Assembly: GCF_019634845.1 (NCBI RefSeq) | Contig: NZ_JAHCAQ010000014.1 | Location: 1-64,000 of the forward strand | Direction: 5' to 3' | DNA length: 64,000 nucleotides | From: Dokdonella sp. | GTDB taxonomy: Bacteria > Pseudomonadota > Gammaproteobacteria > Xanthomonadales > Rhodanobacteraceae | Shown here: one piece after another, positions 35,251 to 45,113 of the stretch | Position numbering within the stretch: position 1 is the stretch's first letter | Layout: the number at the start of each line of letters is the position of its first letter | The notes under the pieces: generated by a model | Databases searched by the model: none | Seen by the model: only the letters and a program-made list of their open reading frames with translations | What the model was told of the DNA's origin: nothing | Made by a program: the position numbers and the translations under genes

Positions 35251-36095
35251 TGGCCGAAGTCTCGCTGACCCAGCACATCTCCAGCGACGAGCCGCGCGTG
35301 CTCGTCGTCGATGGTTCGCGGGTCGTGCGCCGTCTCATCGAGCGCGTGCTCAAGGCCGAGCTGCCGCACGCGGTCGTGGTCGGCTGCGATACCGGCGAGG
35401 AGGCGCTGGCGCATTTGCGTGACGGCGTGATCGACCTCGTCACCACCGCGCTGCGCTTGTCCGACATGGACGGCATGCGGCTGGCGCATGCGATCCGCGA
35501 CTCCAACTCCCAGGCCTACATCCCGATCGTGGTGGTCTCGGGCGACGTGCAGGAACGGCTGCTGTCGCGCCAGCTCGATGGCGCCGTCACCGATTACTTC
35601 GACAAGGCGCAGGGTTTCGATGCGCTGGCCGCCTTCATCCGCGGCTACGTGCGCCCGGTCGAGAACGTCGACGGCAACGTGCTCTACGTCGAGGACAGCC
35701 GCGTGGTTGCGCTGGCGACGCGCCGCATGATGGAGAAATGCGGCTTCACGGTCGCCCACGTGGTCAGCGTCGAAGCCGCCCTCGAGCTGCTCGAAACGGC
35801 GCGCGGCGAAGGCCGTGCACCGGGTTACGACCTCGTCCTCACCGACGTCAGCCTCAAGGGCGAACTCTCGGGCGGCGACCTGCTCGAACGCATCCGCGGC
35901 CATTTCGGCTACACCAAGGGTGCCTTGCCGGTGCTCATCATGACCGGCGACGACAACCCGGCCAACCAGTCGGCCCTGTTGCGCGCCGGCGCCAACGACC
36001 TCGTGCACAAGCCGATCGAGGAGCGTCTGCTCGTCACCAAGCTGCAGTTCCAGTTGCGCGTGGCGCGTCGCGTGCGCGGCGCTGCGCAGGCATGA
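35247..36095 (+). CDS. double-receiver protein with a degenerate first receiver
   Basis: The 282-aa product consists of two receiver domains and no output domain. The second (about 145-282) is complete: VEDSR acidic pair, phosphoacceptor Asp in DLVLTDVSL, Thr in IMTGDD and Lys in VHKPI. In the first (about 15-130) the phosphoacceptor position is Ala68 ([14 protein letters not shown]) and the acidic pair is VDG instead of DD, so it cannot be phosphorylated normally. It overlaps ftsX and ung by four bases each, placing it in the division operon. Its partner kinase and target are unknown. Confidence 0.88.
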   Translation: MMAEVSLTQHISSDEPRVLVVDGSRVVRRLIERVLKAELPHAVVVGCDTGEEALAHLRDGVIDLVTTALRLSDMDGMRLAHAIRDSNSQAYIPIVVVSGDVQERLLSRQLDGAVTDYFDKAQGFDALAAFIRGYVRPVENVDGNVLYVEDSRVVALATRRMMEKCGFTVAHVVSVEAALELLETARGEGRAPGYDLVLTDVSLKGELSGGDLLERIRGHFGYTKGALPVLIMTGDDNPANQSALLRAGANDLVHKPIEERLLVTKLQFQLRVARRVRGAAQA

Positions 36096-36802
36096 GCGGG
36101 GCGGCGCAGGTCCGACTCGAACCATCCTGGCTCGAGCGCGTCGGCGAGCAGTTGGCGACACCGCGCATGCAGGCGCTGGCGCGGTTCCTGCGCGAGGAAA
36201 AGGCGGCCGGGCGGCGCATCTATCCGGCCGGTTCGCGCATCTTCGCCGCGTTCGAGCAGACGCCGTTCAGCGCGACCAAGCTCGTGATCCTCGGCCAGGA
36301 TCCCTACCACGGCCCGGGCCAGGCACATGGCCTGTGCTTTTCCGTGCTGCCGGGCATTGCGGTGCCGCATTCGCTCGACAACATCTTCCGCGAACTGGCG
36401 CGCGACCTTGGCACCACGCGCCCCGATCACGGTTGCCTGCTGCCGTGGGCGCGCCAGGGCGTGCTGCTGCTCAATGCCGTGCTCACGGTCGAGCACGGCC
36501 ACGCCGGCTCGCACCAGGGCAAGGGCTGGGAGGAGTTCACCGACGCCTGTGTCGATGCGCTCAACCGCGGGCGCGAGCACCTGGTGTTCCTGCTGTGGGG
36601 CAGCTACGCCCAGGCCAAGGGCAAGCTCATCGACCGCCAGCGCCATCTGGTGCTGCGCGCACCGCATCCCTCGCCGCTGTCGGCCCATCGCGGCTTCCTC
36701 GGCTGCGGCCACTTCTCGCGCGCCAACGCCTACTTGCGTGATCACGCCATCGCCCCCATCGACTGGCAGCTGCCGCCGGCTTCGCACCTGCAGATCGACT
36801 AA
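36092..36802 (+). CDS. ung: uracil-DNA glycosylase
   Basis: The 236-aa enzyme removes uracil from DNA in base-excision repair. The water-activating loop GQDPYHG (catalytic Asp70), the GLCFSV segment, LLLNAVLTV and the DNA-intercalation loop [13 protein letters not shown] are all present. Length and motifs are normal for family 1 UDG. The ATG overlaps the stop of the preceding gene. The short N-terminal extension before EPSWLERVG is weakly conserved. Confidence 0.96.
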   Translation: MSGAAQVRLEPSWLERVGEQLATPRMQALARFLREEKAAGRRIYPAGSRIFAAFEQTPFSATKLVILGQDPYHGPGQAHGLCFSVLPGIAVPHSLDNIFRELARDLGTTRPDHGCLLPWARQGVLLLNAVLTVEHGHAGSHQGKGWEEFTDACVDALNRGREHLVFLLWGSYAQAKGKLIDRQRHLVLRAPHPSPLSAHRGFLGCGHFSRANAYLRDHAIAPIDWQLPPASHLQID

Positions 36803-36873
36803 GCCGGCGTTCATCGACGCCGCCGGCGTGCGCGCAAAAATGCCGCATAATCAACAAGTTGAGAATTCGGCAC

Positions 36874-36888
36874 GCAACACAGTGTTGC
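36874..36888. promoter_or_regulatory. GCAACAC-A-GTGTTGC palindrome upstream of rpoH
   Basis: A perfect 7-bp inverted repeat around one base lies in the gap before rpoH. A second small hairpin (CCGTGGC at 36946 with GCCACGG at 36961) follows. Either could be an operator or part of an mRNA leader. No confident -35/-10 pair was found, although an AT-rich stretch (36835-36865) is a candidate promoter region. Confidence 0.3.
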
Positions 36889-36981
36889 CGCAGGCGGTGC
36901 TGTCGTTGTCGAACTTGGCAGTACACTAATGGTCAGAACAGGGCCCCGTGGCGAGCTCCGGCCACGGAACCTTCAGGCACC

Positions 36982-37008
36982 TTAGCACTCCAATGACGCG
37001 AGTGCTAA
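36982..37008 (+). promoter_or_regulatory. perfect CIRCE element (HrcA operator) before rpoH
   Basis: TTAGCACTC (36982-36990), nine bases, then GAGTGCTAA (37000-37008): an exact match to the CIRCE consensus bound by the heat-shock repressor HrcA. It ends 30 bp before the rpoH ATG, within the leader. This implies that HrcA represses rpoH transcription, linking two heat-shock circuits. Confidence 0.92.
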
Positions 37009-37038
37009 AGTGCGACAAGTCAAAGGGGATCCAAGATC

Positions 37039-37899
<861 letters not shown>

Positions 37900-37932
37900 G
37901 CCAATCCGCGCCGGGTTGCCGGCATGCTGACC

Positions 37933-37960
37933 ACGACGGCCCGCCTCGGCGGGCCGTCGT
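37933..37960. terminator. hairpin between convergent rpoH and priA
   Basis: A 12-bp perfect stem (37933-37944 with 37949-37960) closes a CTCG loop, midway between the stops of rpoH and priA. It is suited to act in both directions, but no long T run follows on either side. Confidence 0.65.
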
Positions 37961-37977
37961 CGTTGCGGGGGATGGTT

Positions 37978-40140
37978 TCAGTACAGATCGAGCGGGTCGA
38001 CGTCGAGCGACCACCGCAGCGCGCGTGGCTGCGGCAGTGCGCGCAGCGCCGGCAGCCAGGCGTCGAGGAAGGCCTGCAGCGGCTTGCGCGCCGCGGATTC
38101 GACCAGCACCTGGCCGCGCTGCGCACCGGCGCGGCGCGGCATCGGCGCCGCCAGTGGTCCGTGCACGGCCACTCCAGCCGTGCTCGGCGCGGCCGCCACG
38201 GCCGCCGCGAGGAAGGTCTGCAACTGTTCGGCGGCGGGCGCCTCGGCGCGCAGCAGCGCGAGCTGCGCATACGGCGGCAGCGATGCGGCCCGGCGTTCGG
38301 CGAGCAGGTCCTGCGCGAGCGCCGCATAGCCACGTTCGATGAGGCCGCGCAGCAGCGGATGGCCGGGATCGTGGGTCTGCAGGATCACCTCGCCCGCCTG
38401 CCGCGCGCGGCCCGCGCGACCGGCCACCTGCACGATGAGCTGGGCCAATCGCTCGCCCGCGCGGAAATCGACGCTGTACAGGCCCTCGTCGACGCCGACC
38501 ACGACGACGAGCGTGAGCCGCGCCAGGTCATGTCCCTTGGCCAGCATCTGGGTGCCGACCAGCAGACGCGCGCCGGGCGCATCGAGGCTGTCGAGCAGCG
38601 CCTCGCGCGTGCGCCGGCCACGCGTGCTGTCGCGGTCGATGCGCACCACCGGCACGCCGGCGAAGCGTGCCGCGAGTGCCTCCTCGAGGCGTTCGGTGCC
38701 CTCGCCCAGTGGTTGCAGGGCCAGTCCGCCACACTGCGGACAGGCCTGCGGCAGGCGCTGGCCGGCGCCGCAGTGGTGGCAGCGCAGCGCGCGCTCGCCG
38801 CGGTGCAGCGTGAGCGGGCGATCGCAGGCCGCGCAGCGCGCGCTCCAGCCGCAGTCGTGGCACAGCAGCACCGGCGCATAGCCGCGCCGGTTGCGGAACA
38901 CGAGTGCCTGTTCACCACGCGCCAGGCAGGCCTCGAGCGCCGCCAGCGCCGGCGCGGCCAGGCCATGCTGCAGGCGCTGGTGGCGCAGATCGACGACCCG
39001 GATCCGCGGTGGCGGCGCGCCGCTCGCGCGCTCGTGCAGGTGCAGGGCGCGGTAGCGGCCCGCCGCGACATTGGCCAGGCTCTCGAGCGAGGGCGTGGCG
39101 CTGCCGAGCACGATCGGCACCTGCCACACGCGCGCGCGCACCACGGCCAGGTCGCGCGCGTGATAGCGCCAGCCCTCGTGTTGCTTGTAGGAGCCGTCGT
39201 GTTCCTCGTCGACGATGATCGCGCCGGGCCGTGCCAGTGGCACCAGCACGGCCGAGCGTGTGCCGAGCACGACACTGGCCTCGCCGCTCGCCGCAGCGAG
39301 CCAGGCGCGGGCGCGCTCGGCGTTGCCGAGGCCCGAATGCAGTACCGCGACCTCGACGCCGAGGCCGTCGCGGAAGCGGCGGATCGCCTGCGGCGTGAGT
39401 GCGATCTCGGGCACCAGCACGAGTGCCTGCCGCCCGCGCGCGAGCGCGGCGCGCACGATCGCCAGGTACACCTCGGTCTTGCCGCTGCCGGTGACGCCGT
39501 CGAGCAGGAACGGCGCGTAGCCGGAACTGGCCAGCACCGTATCGACCGCGGCCTGCTGCGCGGCGTTGAGCGCATGACGCTGGCTCGAAGCGGTGGCCGG
39601 TGGTGTCGCCACCGCCACCGCCTCGATCCAGCCGCGCCCGGCGGCGCTGCGCAGCGCCGCCGGGCCGGCCAGTTGGCGTGCCTGCGCGCTGGTCAGGACC
39701 TGTCCGGCGAGCGCCAGCAGCAGGGCTTCGATGCGGGTGCCACGGCGGCGCAGCGGTTCCTGCAACGCCGCCCGACCGGCGTCGGTCAGCCGCCAGCCGC
39801 CGGCGGCTCTGGCCGGCGCCGGCGCCGCCGCGTGGCGCAACGTGACCGGCAATGCCTGGGCGAGCACCTCGCCGAGCGGATGCTGGTAGTAGCGCGCGGC
39901 CCAGCGCAGCGTCGCCAGCAGCTCGGCGTCGAGCAGCGGCGCCCGGTCGAGCACCGCGTCGATCGGCCGCAACGGGCCGGAAATGGTTGTCTGGGCGCCC
40001 AGTTCGACGACGATGCCGACCAGTTGGCGGCGTCCGAACGGGACGCGCACGCGGCAGCCGACCGCCACCTCGGCCTCGGCGAGATAATCGAACAGCTTCG
40101 GCACCGGCACCGGCAGCGCCACGCGCAGGATCGTAGACAT
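37978..40140 (-). CDS. priA: primosomal protein PriA (replication restart helicase)
   Basis: The 720-aa 3'-5' helicase reloads the replisome at stalled forks. The 3'BD domain is at the N terminus (VALPVPVPKLFDYL). The helicase has Walker A GVTGSGKT (Lys221) and Walker B DEEHD. The zinc-binding insert is complete, with paired Cys in CHDCGWSARCAAC and CHHCGAGQRLPQACPQC. The C-terminal helicase motif QVAGRAGR is present. The AT-rich gap with two DnaA boxes lies upstream of its start. Confidence 0.96.
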   Translation of the reverse strand: MSTILRVALPVPVPKLFDYLAEAEVAVGCRVRVPFGRRQLVGIVVELGAQTTISGPLRPIDAVLDRAPLLDAELLATLRWAARYYQHPLGEVLAQALPVTLRHAAAPAPARAAGGWRLTDAGRAALQEPLRRRGTRIEALLLALAGQVLTSAQARQLAGPAALRSAAGRGWIEAVAVATPPATASSQRHALNAAQQAAVDTVLASSGYAPFLLDGVTGSGKTEVYLAIVRAALARGRQALVLVPEIALTPQAIRRFRDGLGVEVAVLHSGLGNAERARAWLAAASGEASVVLGTRSAVLVPLARPGAIIVDEEHDGSYKQHEGWRYHARDLAVVRARVWQVPIVLGSATPSLESLANVAAGRYRALHLHERASGAPPPRIRVVDLRHQRLQHGLAAPALAALEACLARGEQALVFRNRRGYAPVLLCHDCGWSARCAACDRPLTLHRGERALRCHHCGAGQRLPQACPQCGGLALQPLGEGTERLEEALAARFAGVPVVRIDRDSTRGRRTREALLDSLDAPGARLLVGTQMLAKGHDLARLTLVVVVGVDEGLYSVDFRAGERLAQLIVQVAGRAGRARQAGEVILQTHDPGHPLLRGLIERGYAALAQDLLAERRAASLPPYAQLALLRAEAPAAEQLQTFLAAAVAAAPSTAGVAVHGPLAAPMPRRAGAQRGQVLVESAARKPLQAFLDAWLPALRALPQPRALRWSLDVDPLDLY

Positions 40141-40615
40141 GGGGGTGAGCTAAGCGTGTTGTGCGGGCCGGCGCAAGGCCTGACGCGACGCAGGAAGGCC
40201 GCCCCGGACTTGCGCGTCCTTTCTCAGCGATCGGCTCAGCAGTGGGCTCTAAGTCGCCGCCTCGCAAACAAAAATTTTCTTATCCACATGTGCTGTGGAT
40301 AACTATGTGGACGAAGCAGTCCGCGCCTGCGCCAAGCCCCGCAAAAAATGCCGCAACCTCATCTTGGTCACTTATTGACCAGTTTTGATTTGCCCTTTCG
40401 ATTCAATGTCTTGCGATCGCGGTCCGGTCGCTGTTGACGATCGGTTCAGGCTTGGTGCAGGCGTTCACGGCGCGCCTGCACGATTGTGCACAACCCATTG
40501 AAACCACGTCGCGGCGGCCATGTCGGCCAAGCCGTCAACCGCTGCCGTCATTGCGCGTTGCACAGCCTGTTCCCTGCGCGAGAATGTCGGCGACGTGTAC
40601 GCGACCAGTCATCAG
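40141..40615. other. 475-bp AT-rich intergenic region upstream of priA and a sigma factor
   Basis: This divergent gap is strikingly richer in A and T than its surroundings between about 40262 and 40410. It holds two consensus DnaA boxes (listed separately) and an inverted repeat TGGTCA-CTTAT-TGACCA (40365-40381). An upstream ATG at 40520 would extend the sigma-factor frame. No RNA gene was recognised. Confidence 0.6.
40280..40302. promoter_or_regulatory. pair of inverted consensus DnaA boxes
   Basis: TTATCCACA (40280-40288) and its exact inverse TGTGGATAA (40294-40302) are separated by five bases. Both match the strong DnaA-box consensus. A run of A and T (AAACAAAAATTTTC) lies immediately to the left. 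The site is about 140 bp upstream of the priA start. It may let DnaA regulate priA or titrate DnaA. Origin genes such as dnaA and dnaN are not in this window. Confidence 0.75.
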
Positions 40616-41194
40616 ATGAGCCAGCTTGATCCCGCCGCGGATGCCGCTGCGCCGGCACAGGCCAAACGGCTGGATGCCTTCCTGCGCGGCGTCGAGCGGC
40701 GCGCCTGGCGCATGGCCGAGCTTGCCACGCGGCAGCGCGAGGACGCGCTGGAGCTCGTGCAGGAGGCGATGCTCGGTTTTGCCAGCCGCTATGGCGCGCA
40801 ACCACCGGAGCAATGGCCGCCGCTGTTCTGGCGCGTGCTCGACAGCCGCATCCACGACTGGCAGCGCCGCCATGCGGTACGCAGCCGCTGGAGCGTGTGG
40901 TTCGCTCGCGGCGGCAGCGACGAGGAGGAAGCCGGCGATCCGCTGCTCGCGATCGCCGATGGCCGCGAGCCGGGGCCGTTGGCACGCCTAGCCGATCGCG
41001 AGGCCGGCCTGGCCCTCGACGCTGCGCTGCGCGCCTTGCCGCTGCGCCAGCGCCAGGCCTTCCTGCTGCGACTGTGGGAAGGACTCGACGTGGCGCAGAC
41101 CGCGACCGCGATGCGTTGCAGCCAGGGCAGCGTCAAGACTCATCTGTCGCGCGCGCTGGCGCGGCTGCGCGGGCAATTGGAGGCCTACCGATGA
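40616..41194 (+). CDS. ECF-type RNA polymerase sigma factor
   Basis: The 192-aa product has a sigma-2 region (AELATRQREDALELVQEAMLGF ... WPPLFWRVLDSRIHDWQR) with the normal acidic residues. The sigma-4 region is PLRQRQAFLLRLWEGLDVAQTATAMRCSQGSVKTHLSRALARL. It is followed by DUF3619 and DUF3106 genes, an operon seen in other proteobacteria, in which the DUF3619 protein may act as an anti-sigma-like membrane partner. ATG 40616 is used; the frame is open back to 40520, but that part is less sigma-like. The stop overlaps the next start. Confidence 0.9.
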   Translation: MSQLDPAADAAAPAQAKRLDAFLRGVERRAWRMAELATRQREDALELVQEAMLGFASRYGAQPPEQWPPLFWRVLDSRIHDWQRRHAVRSRWSVWFARGGSDEEEAGDPLLAIADGREPGPLARLADREAGLALDAALRALPLRQRQAFLLRLWEGLDVAQTATAMRCSQGSVKTHLSRALARLRGQLEAYR

Positions 41195-41556
41195 ACGATT
41201 CCATGCGCGAACCCTGGCTCGAGCGCTCGCTCGCCCTGCTCGACGCCTCGCTCGACACGCTCGATGCGGCCACCCTGTCGCGCCTCAATCAGGCGCGCCA
41301 GCGCGCCCTCGCGCATGGTCGGCGCCGGCAGCGACGGGTCTGGTTCGGGGTCGGAGCCGTCGGCGCCAGCGCGGCCCTGCTGCTCGCGCTGGGACTCGGG
41401 CACCGCTTGCAGCGCACGGCGGCGCCACCGGCAGCCGCCAGCGGCCTGAGCGCCGCCAGCGACGGCCTGCTGACCGGCGACGACAGTGTCGACCTGTACG
41501 AGGACCTCGACTTCTACGCCTGGCTCGATGCGCGCCAGGACCGTGAGCTGGACTGA
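41191..41556 (+). CDS. DUF3619 membrane protein
   Basis: The 121-aa product has a helical N-terminal part (LERSLALLDASLDTLDAATLSRLNQARQRAL), one membrane helix (WFGVGAVGASAALLLALGLG) and an acidic C-terminal end (DSVDLYEDLDFYAWLDARQD). This pattern matches DUF3619 proteins that follow ECF sigma genes. The arrangement suggests the N-terminal cytosolic part could bind the sigma factor. The start overlaps the sigma-gene stop by four bases. Confidence 0.85.
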   Translation: MNDSMREPWLERSLALLDASLDTLDAATLSRLNQARQRALAHGRRRQRRVWFGVGAVGASAALLLALGLGHRLQRTAAPPAAASGLSAASDGLLTGDDSVDLYEDLDFYAWLDARQDRELD

Positions 41557-41565
41557 GGCACGCGC

Positions 41566-42255
41566 ATGCACCAACCACCGTCCGCCGCCACTCGTTGGGC
41601 CCGCTGGCTGCTGCTGGCCGCGGCCGCGTTCGGCGCGCTGCCGTGGCTGCCGGCGCCGCCGGCGTGGGCCGCCGCCAGTGCCGATGCAGCCGCGCCACTG
41701 GCCTGGGACGCGCTCGATGCGCAGCAGCAGGCCGCACTGGCACCGCTGCGTGCGCAATGGGACGGGTTCGCCGGCGCGCGTCAGCAACACCTGCTGCAAT
41801 TCGCGCAGCGCTGGCAGCAAGCGCCGCCGCCGCGGCGTGCCGCGATGACGCAGCGGCTCACCTGGTGGGCCACGCTCACGCCCGCGCAGCGTGAGCGGCT
41901 GGCCGCCGACTATGGACGCTTCAGGGCGATGCCGGCGGATGCCCAACAACGCCTGCGCGACACCTTCCGCCACTTCCGCGAATTGCCGCCGGCGCAGCGC
42001 GCGGCGCTGCGCGCGCAGTACCAGGCACTGACACCGTCGCAGCGCGCCGCCTTTCTCGCCGGCGCGCGTGCCGGGCAGGGCAGTGCGGCACAGGCGCTCT
42101 GGCGCCAACTCGAGCCGGCCGAGCGCGCGGCGATCCGCGCCCACCTGCACGACCTGCCCGAGGCGGCGCGCGCCGCCGAGCGCCAGCGCCTGCGCAGTCT
42201 CGACCTGAAGGCGCTGCGCGACTACGCGGCCACCTTGCCGCGCGCGGGCGAGTGA
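41566..42255 (+). CDS. DUF3106 exported protein
   Basis: The 229-aa product has a signal peptide (WLLLAAAAFGALPWLPAPPAWAA). A helical region follows with repeated motifs of the type LTPAQRERL, LPPAQRAAL and LTPSQRAAFL, characteristic of DUF3106. It is the third gene of the sigma-factor operon, nine bases after the DUF3619 gene. The role is unknown; the repeats suggest a periplasmic binding or envelope-stress protein. The gene converges on the next with only three bases between. Confidence 0.86.
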   Translation: MHQPPSAATRWARWLLLAAAAFGALPWLPAPPAWAAASADAAAPLAWDALDAQQQAALAPLRAQWDGFAGARQQHLLQFAQRWQQAPPPRRAAMTQRLTWWATLTPAQRERLAADYGRFRAMPADAQQRLRDTFRHFRELPPAQRAALRAQYQALTPSQRAAFLAGARAGQGSAAQALWRQLEPAERAAIRAHLHDLPEAARAAERQRLRSLDLKALRDYAATLPRAGE

Positions 42256-42258
42256 GAC

Positions 42259-43455
42259 TCAGGTCAGGGCCAGGCTCGCCACCAGGGCGCCGCTGATGCC
42301 GAGCGCAAGCAACACCAGGTAGCAAGTGCCGACGAAGCCGTATTTGAGCAGCGTCATCAGCCAACCCTGGCGATACACGCGCTTGGCCATCAGCAACGGG
42401 TACACGAACAGCCAGCTCCACATCGCTGCCGTCAGCAGCGTGAAGGCGCCTGCCGTCGCCGGCCAACGCGGCACGAGCCAGCCGCCGAGCAGGTCCACGA
42501 GCACGAGCAGCAGCAACGACAGGAAGGCGAAGGCGTGGCTGTGCAGCGCCACCATCAGGTGTTCCATGTAGAGGCGACGCTTGAACACGTAGGCGAACTT
42601 GAGCAGCAGCGCAAACAGCGGCATCAGCACGAACATCGTCTGCGGCAGCACCGACAGCACGCCCTCGACGAGGTGCGACGGTTCGCGGCGCGCGAGCACC
42701 AGGTTGTCCTTCACGCGCTGGGCGGCGATGAACAGGCGTTCGTTGAGGATCTCGGGCAGCCAGGCCACCCGCACGCTCTCGCGCGTGGGCTGCCACGCCA
42801 CGCCGTCGATCTCGATCGTGCCGCCCGCCGCCGGATCGGTTGGGGTGGGTTGGCCATTGGCAATGGCCTGCGCACGCTCGCGCAGGAAGCGCGCACGCTC
42901 GGTTGCGGCGGCCTGCGCCGCGGCAACCTGGGCGTCGAGCCGCGCCTTGGCGCGCGGCGCGCCGGCGGCGGCCGGTGCCGCCGCCTCGAGCAGGGCCAGG
43001 TAGGCCTGCCGGCGTGCGTCCAGTTCCTCGGGCGTCTGCGCGCTGCGGATGTCGCCGAGCGTGACCTCTCCGCGACCGAACTCGTCGATCATCGTGAGGT
43101 TGATGCCGAACTGGATGGCGAAGAACGCGACCACGCACAGGAAGAAGAACAGCCGGAACGGCGTCACGTAGCGCGTGCGCCGGCCGGCCAGGTACTCGTT
43201 GGTGAGGAAGCCCGGCCGCAGATACAGCGGCAACAGGCTGCGGAAGATGCGCGAGTCGACATTGAACAGCGTGTCGCCGACGTCGGACATCACGCTGGCC
43301 AGATGCCGCACCATGCCTTGCACCGGTTGGCCGCAGGCATGGCACCACGGGCCCTGCAGCACGGTGCCGCAGTCGCCACAGGTCGCGGCGGCTGCAGGTT
43401 CCGGCGCGATCGGCGGCGCCGCCGGCGTGCTCGGCGCGATGTCGTGCGCAGTCAT
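42259..43455 (-). CDS. DUF3667 membrane protein with N-terminal zinc ribbon
   Basis: The 398-aa product has a zinc-ribbon-like motif near the N terminus (CGDCGTVLQGPWCHACGQ). A conserved segment follows (TLFNVDSRIFRSLLPLYLRPGFLTNEYLAGRR), then membrane helices (LFFFLCVVAFFAIQFGI, FLSLLLLVLVDLLGGWLV, YLVLLALGISGALVASLAL). This fits DUF3667, of unknown function. A long cytosolic or periplasmic insert rich in Ala lies at about 140-260. The ATG at 43455 is fixed by the zinc-ribbon reading frame. Confidence 0.88.
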   Translation of the reverse strand: MTAHDIAPSTPAAPPIAPEPAAAATCGDCGTVLQGPWCHACGQPVQGMVRHLASVMSDVGDTLFNVDSRIFRSLLPLYLRPGFLTNEYLAGRRTRYVTPFRLFFFLCVVAFFAIQFGINLTMIDEFGRGEVTLGDIRSAQTPEELDARRQAYLALLEAAAPAAAGAPRAKARLDAQVAAAQAAATERARFLRERAQAIANGQPTPTDPAAGGTIEIDGVAWQPTRESVRVAWLPEILNERLFIAAQRVKDNLVLARREPSHLVEGVLSVLPQTMFVLMPLFALLLKFAYVFKRRLYMEHLMVALHSHAFAFLSLLLLVLVDLLGGWLVPRWPATAGAFTLLTAAMWSWLFVYPLLMAKRVYRQGWLMTLLKYGFVGTCYLVLLALGISGALVASLALT

Positions 43456-43586
43456 CGACGTGCTCCCATGGCACCCCTCGCTCCAGGCTCGCATCGTACG
43501 CAATTTTCCGCCGCGGCAAGCGCGCGTGGCCCCAGCGCGCACAGCAGTCGTGCCACACTTGGCGTCCGCACCTCGTCCACCGACCG

Positions 43587-44996
43587 ATGCTCCCAGCCGT
43601 CCTTTCCCTGTCGCCCGCGCGTCGCGGTGAAATGCGCGAGACGCTGCAGCTTGCGGTGCCGCTCGTGCTCGGCCAGTTGTCGGCAGTCGGCATGAACGTG
43701 GTCGACGCGCTGCTGGCCGGCCATCTCGACGCACACACGCTCGGCGCGGTCGCGGTCGGCACCAGCATCTGGGCCATCGTGATCGTGGTGGCGATCGGCG
43801 TCATGATGTCGCTGCCGCCGTCGGTGGCCCAGCTCAACGGCGCCGGCCTGCGCGAGCGCATCGGGCCGCTGTTCCGCCAGGCGCTGTGGCTGGCGCTCGT
43901 GCTCGGCTGCCTGCTCGGCGTGGCCGTGTACTTCGGCGGACCACTGCTCGTCTCGCGCATCGGCATCGACCCGCCGCTGGTGGCCGACGTGGTGCGCTTC
44001 CTGCACGCGATCGCGTTTGGCGCCCCGGCGCTGGCGCTGTTCTTCACCCTGCGTGGCCTGGGCGAAGGCGTCGGCGTGACGCGACCGACGTTGTACTTCA
44101 GCCTGCTCGGTCTGGTCCTGCTGGCGCCGATCGGCTACGTGCTCATGTACGGCGCCTTCGGCGTGCCGCGCCTGGGCGCGCGCGGCAGCGGCATCGCCAC
44201 CGCGCTCGTTCTGTGGTTGCAGTTGGCCGCGTTCGCGCTCTACGTCATGCGCAGCCGCCACTACCGCGACCTGCATGCGTTCGCGGCGCTGGAGTGGCCG
44301 CAGCGTCGCGCGATCGGCGAGCTGCTGCACATCGGCGTGCCGATGGCGGTGACGCTGTTCGCCGAAGCGAGCCTGTTCGTCGGCGTGGCGCTGGCGATCG
44401 GCACGCTCGGCACCGACATCATTGCCGGCCACCAGATCGCGATCAACGTCGCCTCGGTCGCGTTCATGCTGCCGCTCGGGGTGGCGATGGCGACCACCGT
44501 GCGCGTGGGGCACGCGGTCGGCGCCGGTGACTCGGCGCGCGTGCGCGACGCCGGCGCGGTCGGCTTCATGCTCGTGCTGGTGACGCAGTCGCTGACCTCG
44601 GGCGCGATGCTGCTGGCGCCGCAGCTCATCGCGCGTGCCTACACGCACGATGCCGCCGTCATCGCGGTGGCGGTGCAACTGCTCATGCTGGCCGGCATAT
44701 TCCAGTTTTCCGACGGCATCCAGTGCGCCGCCAACGGCGCCCTGCGCGGCCTCAAGGACACGCGCGTGCCGATGGCGATCACGTTGTTCGCCTATTGGCT
44801 GGTCGGCTTGCCGATCGGCTGGTGGCTGGCCTTTGGCCGCGGCTACGGTGCGGCCGGGCTGTGGGTCGGCCTGATCGCCGGCCTCAGCATGGCAGCCATC
44901 CTGCTGACGCGCCGCTTCTGGCGTCTGGCGCGGCGCCCGCTGGCCGGATTTGGCCATGACTCCCGCACCATGCCGGCTGCCGACGGATTGGGGTAG
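43587..44996 (+). CDS. MATE family multidrug efflux protein
   Basis: The 469-aa product has about 12 membrane helices in the two-bundle MATE arrangement. Typical segments are LQLAVPLVLGQLSAVGMNVVDALLAGHLD at the start and the second-half repeat LLHIGVPMAVTLFAEASLFVGVALAIGTLG. MATE pumps export cationic drugs and metabolites using Na+ or H+ gradients. The protein resembles the NorM branch. It stands alone between a minus-strand gene and sppA. Confidence 0.93.
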   Translation: MLPAVLSLSPARRGEMRETLQLAVPLVLGQLSAVGMNVVDALLAGHLDAHTLGAVAVGTSIWAIVIVVAIGVMMSLPPSVAQLNGAGLRERIGPLFRQALWLALVLGCLLGVAVYFGGPLLVSRIGIDPPLVADVVRFLHAIAFGAPALALFFTLRGLGEGVGVTRPTLYFSLLGLVLLAPIGYVLMYGAFGVPRLGARGSGIATALVLWLQLAAFALYVMRSRHYRDLHAFAALEWPQRRAIGELLHIGVPMAVTLFAEASLFVGVALAIGTLGTDIIAGHQIAINVASVAFMLPLGVAMATTVRVGHAVGAGDSARVRDAGAVGFMLVLVTQSLTSGAMLLAPQLIARAYTHDAAVIAVAVQLLMLAGIFQFSDGIQCAANGALRGLKDTRVPMAITLFAYWLVGLPIGWWLAFGRGYGAAGLWVGLIAGLSMAAILLTRRFWRLARRPLAGFGHDSRTMPAADGLG

Positions 44997-45113
44997 GCTG
45001 CCCGGCAAGCGAATTGCGCGCCGCCGCGGGCGGCACGTCCATCCACTGCGCGTGGCCGCTCGCGGCGCACGCATCCTTGGCATTGCGCGCCACGTGCGCC
45101 ACTGGAGTCACCG

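Noticed and set aside
40262-40410. Chromosomal origin of replication
   Set aside because: There are only two DnaA boxes, and dnaA, dnaN, gyrB and rpmH are not in the window. Regulation of priA is more likely.
40520-40615. Longer start for the sigma factor at 40616
   Set aside because: The added 32 residues have no sigma-like features and come from the AT-rich upstream region. No ribosome-binding site was decisive, so some doubt remains.
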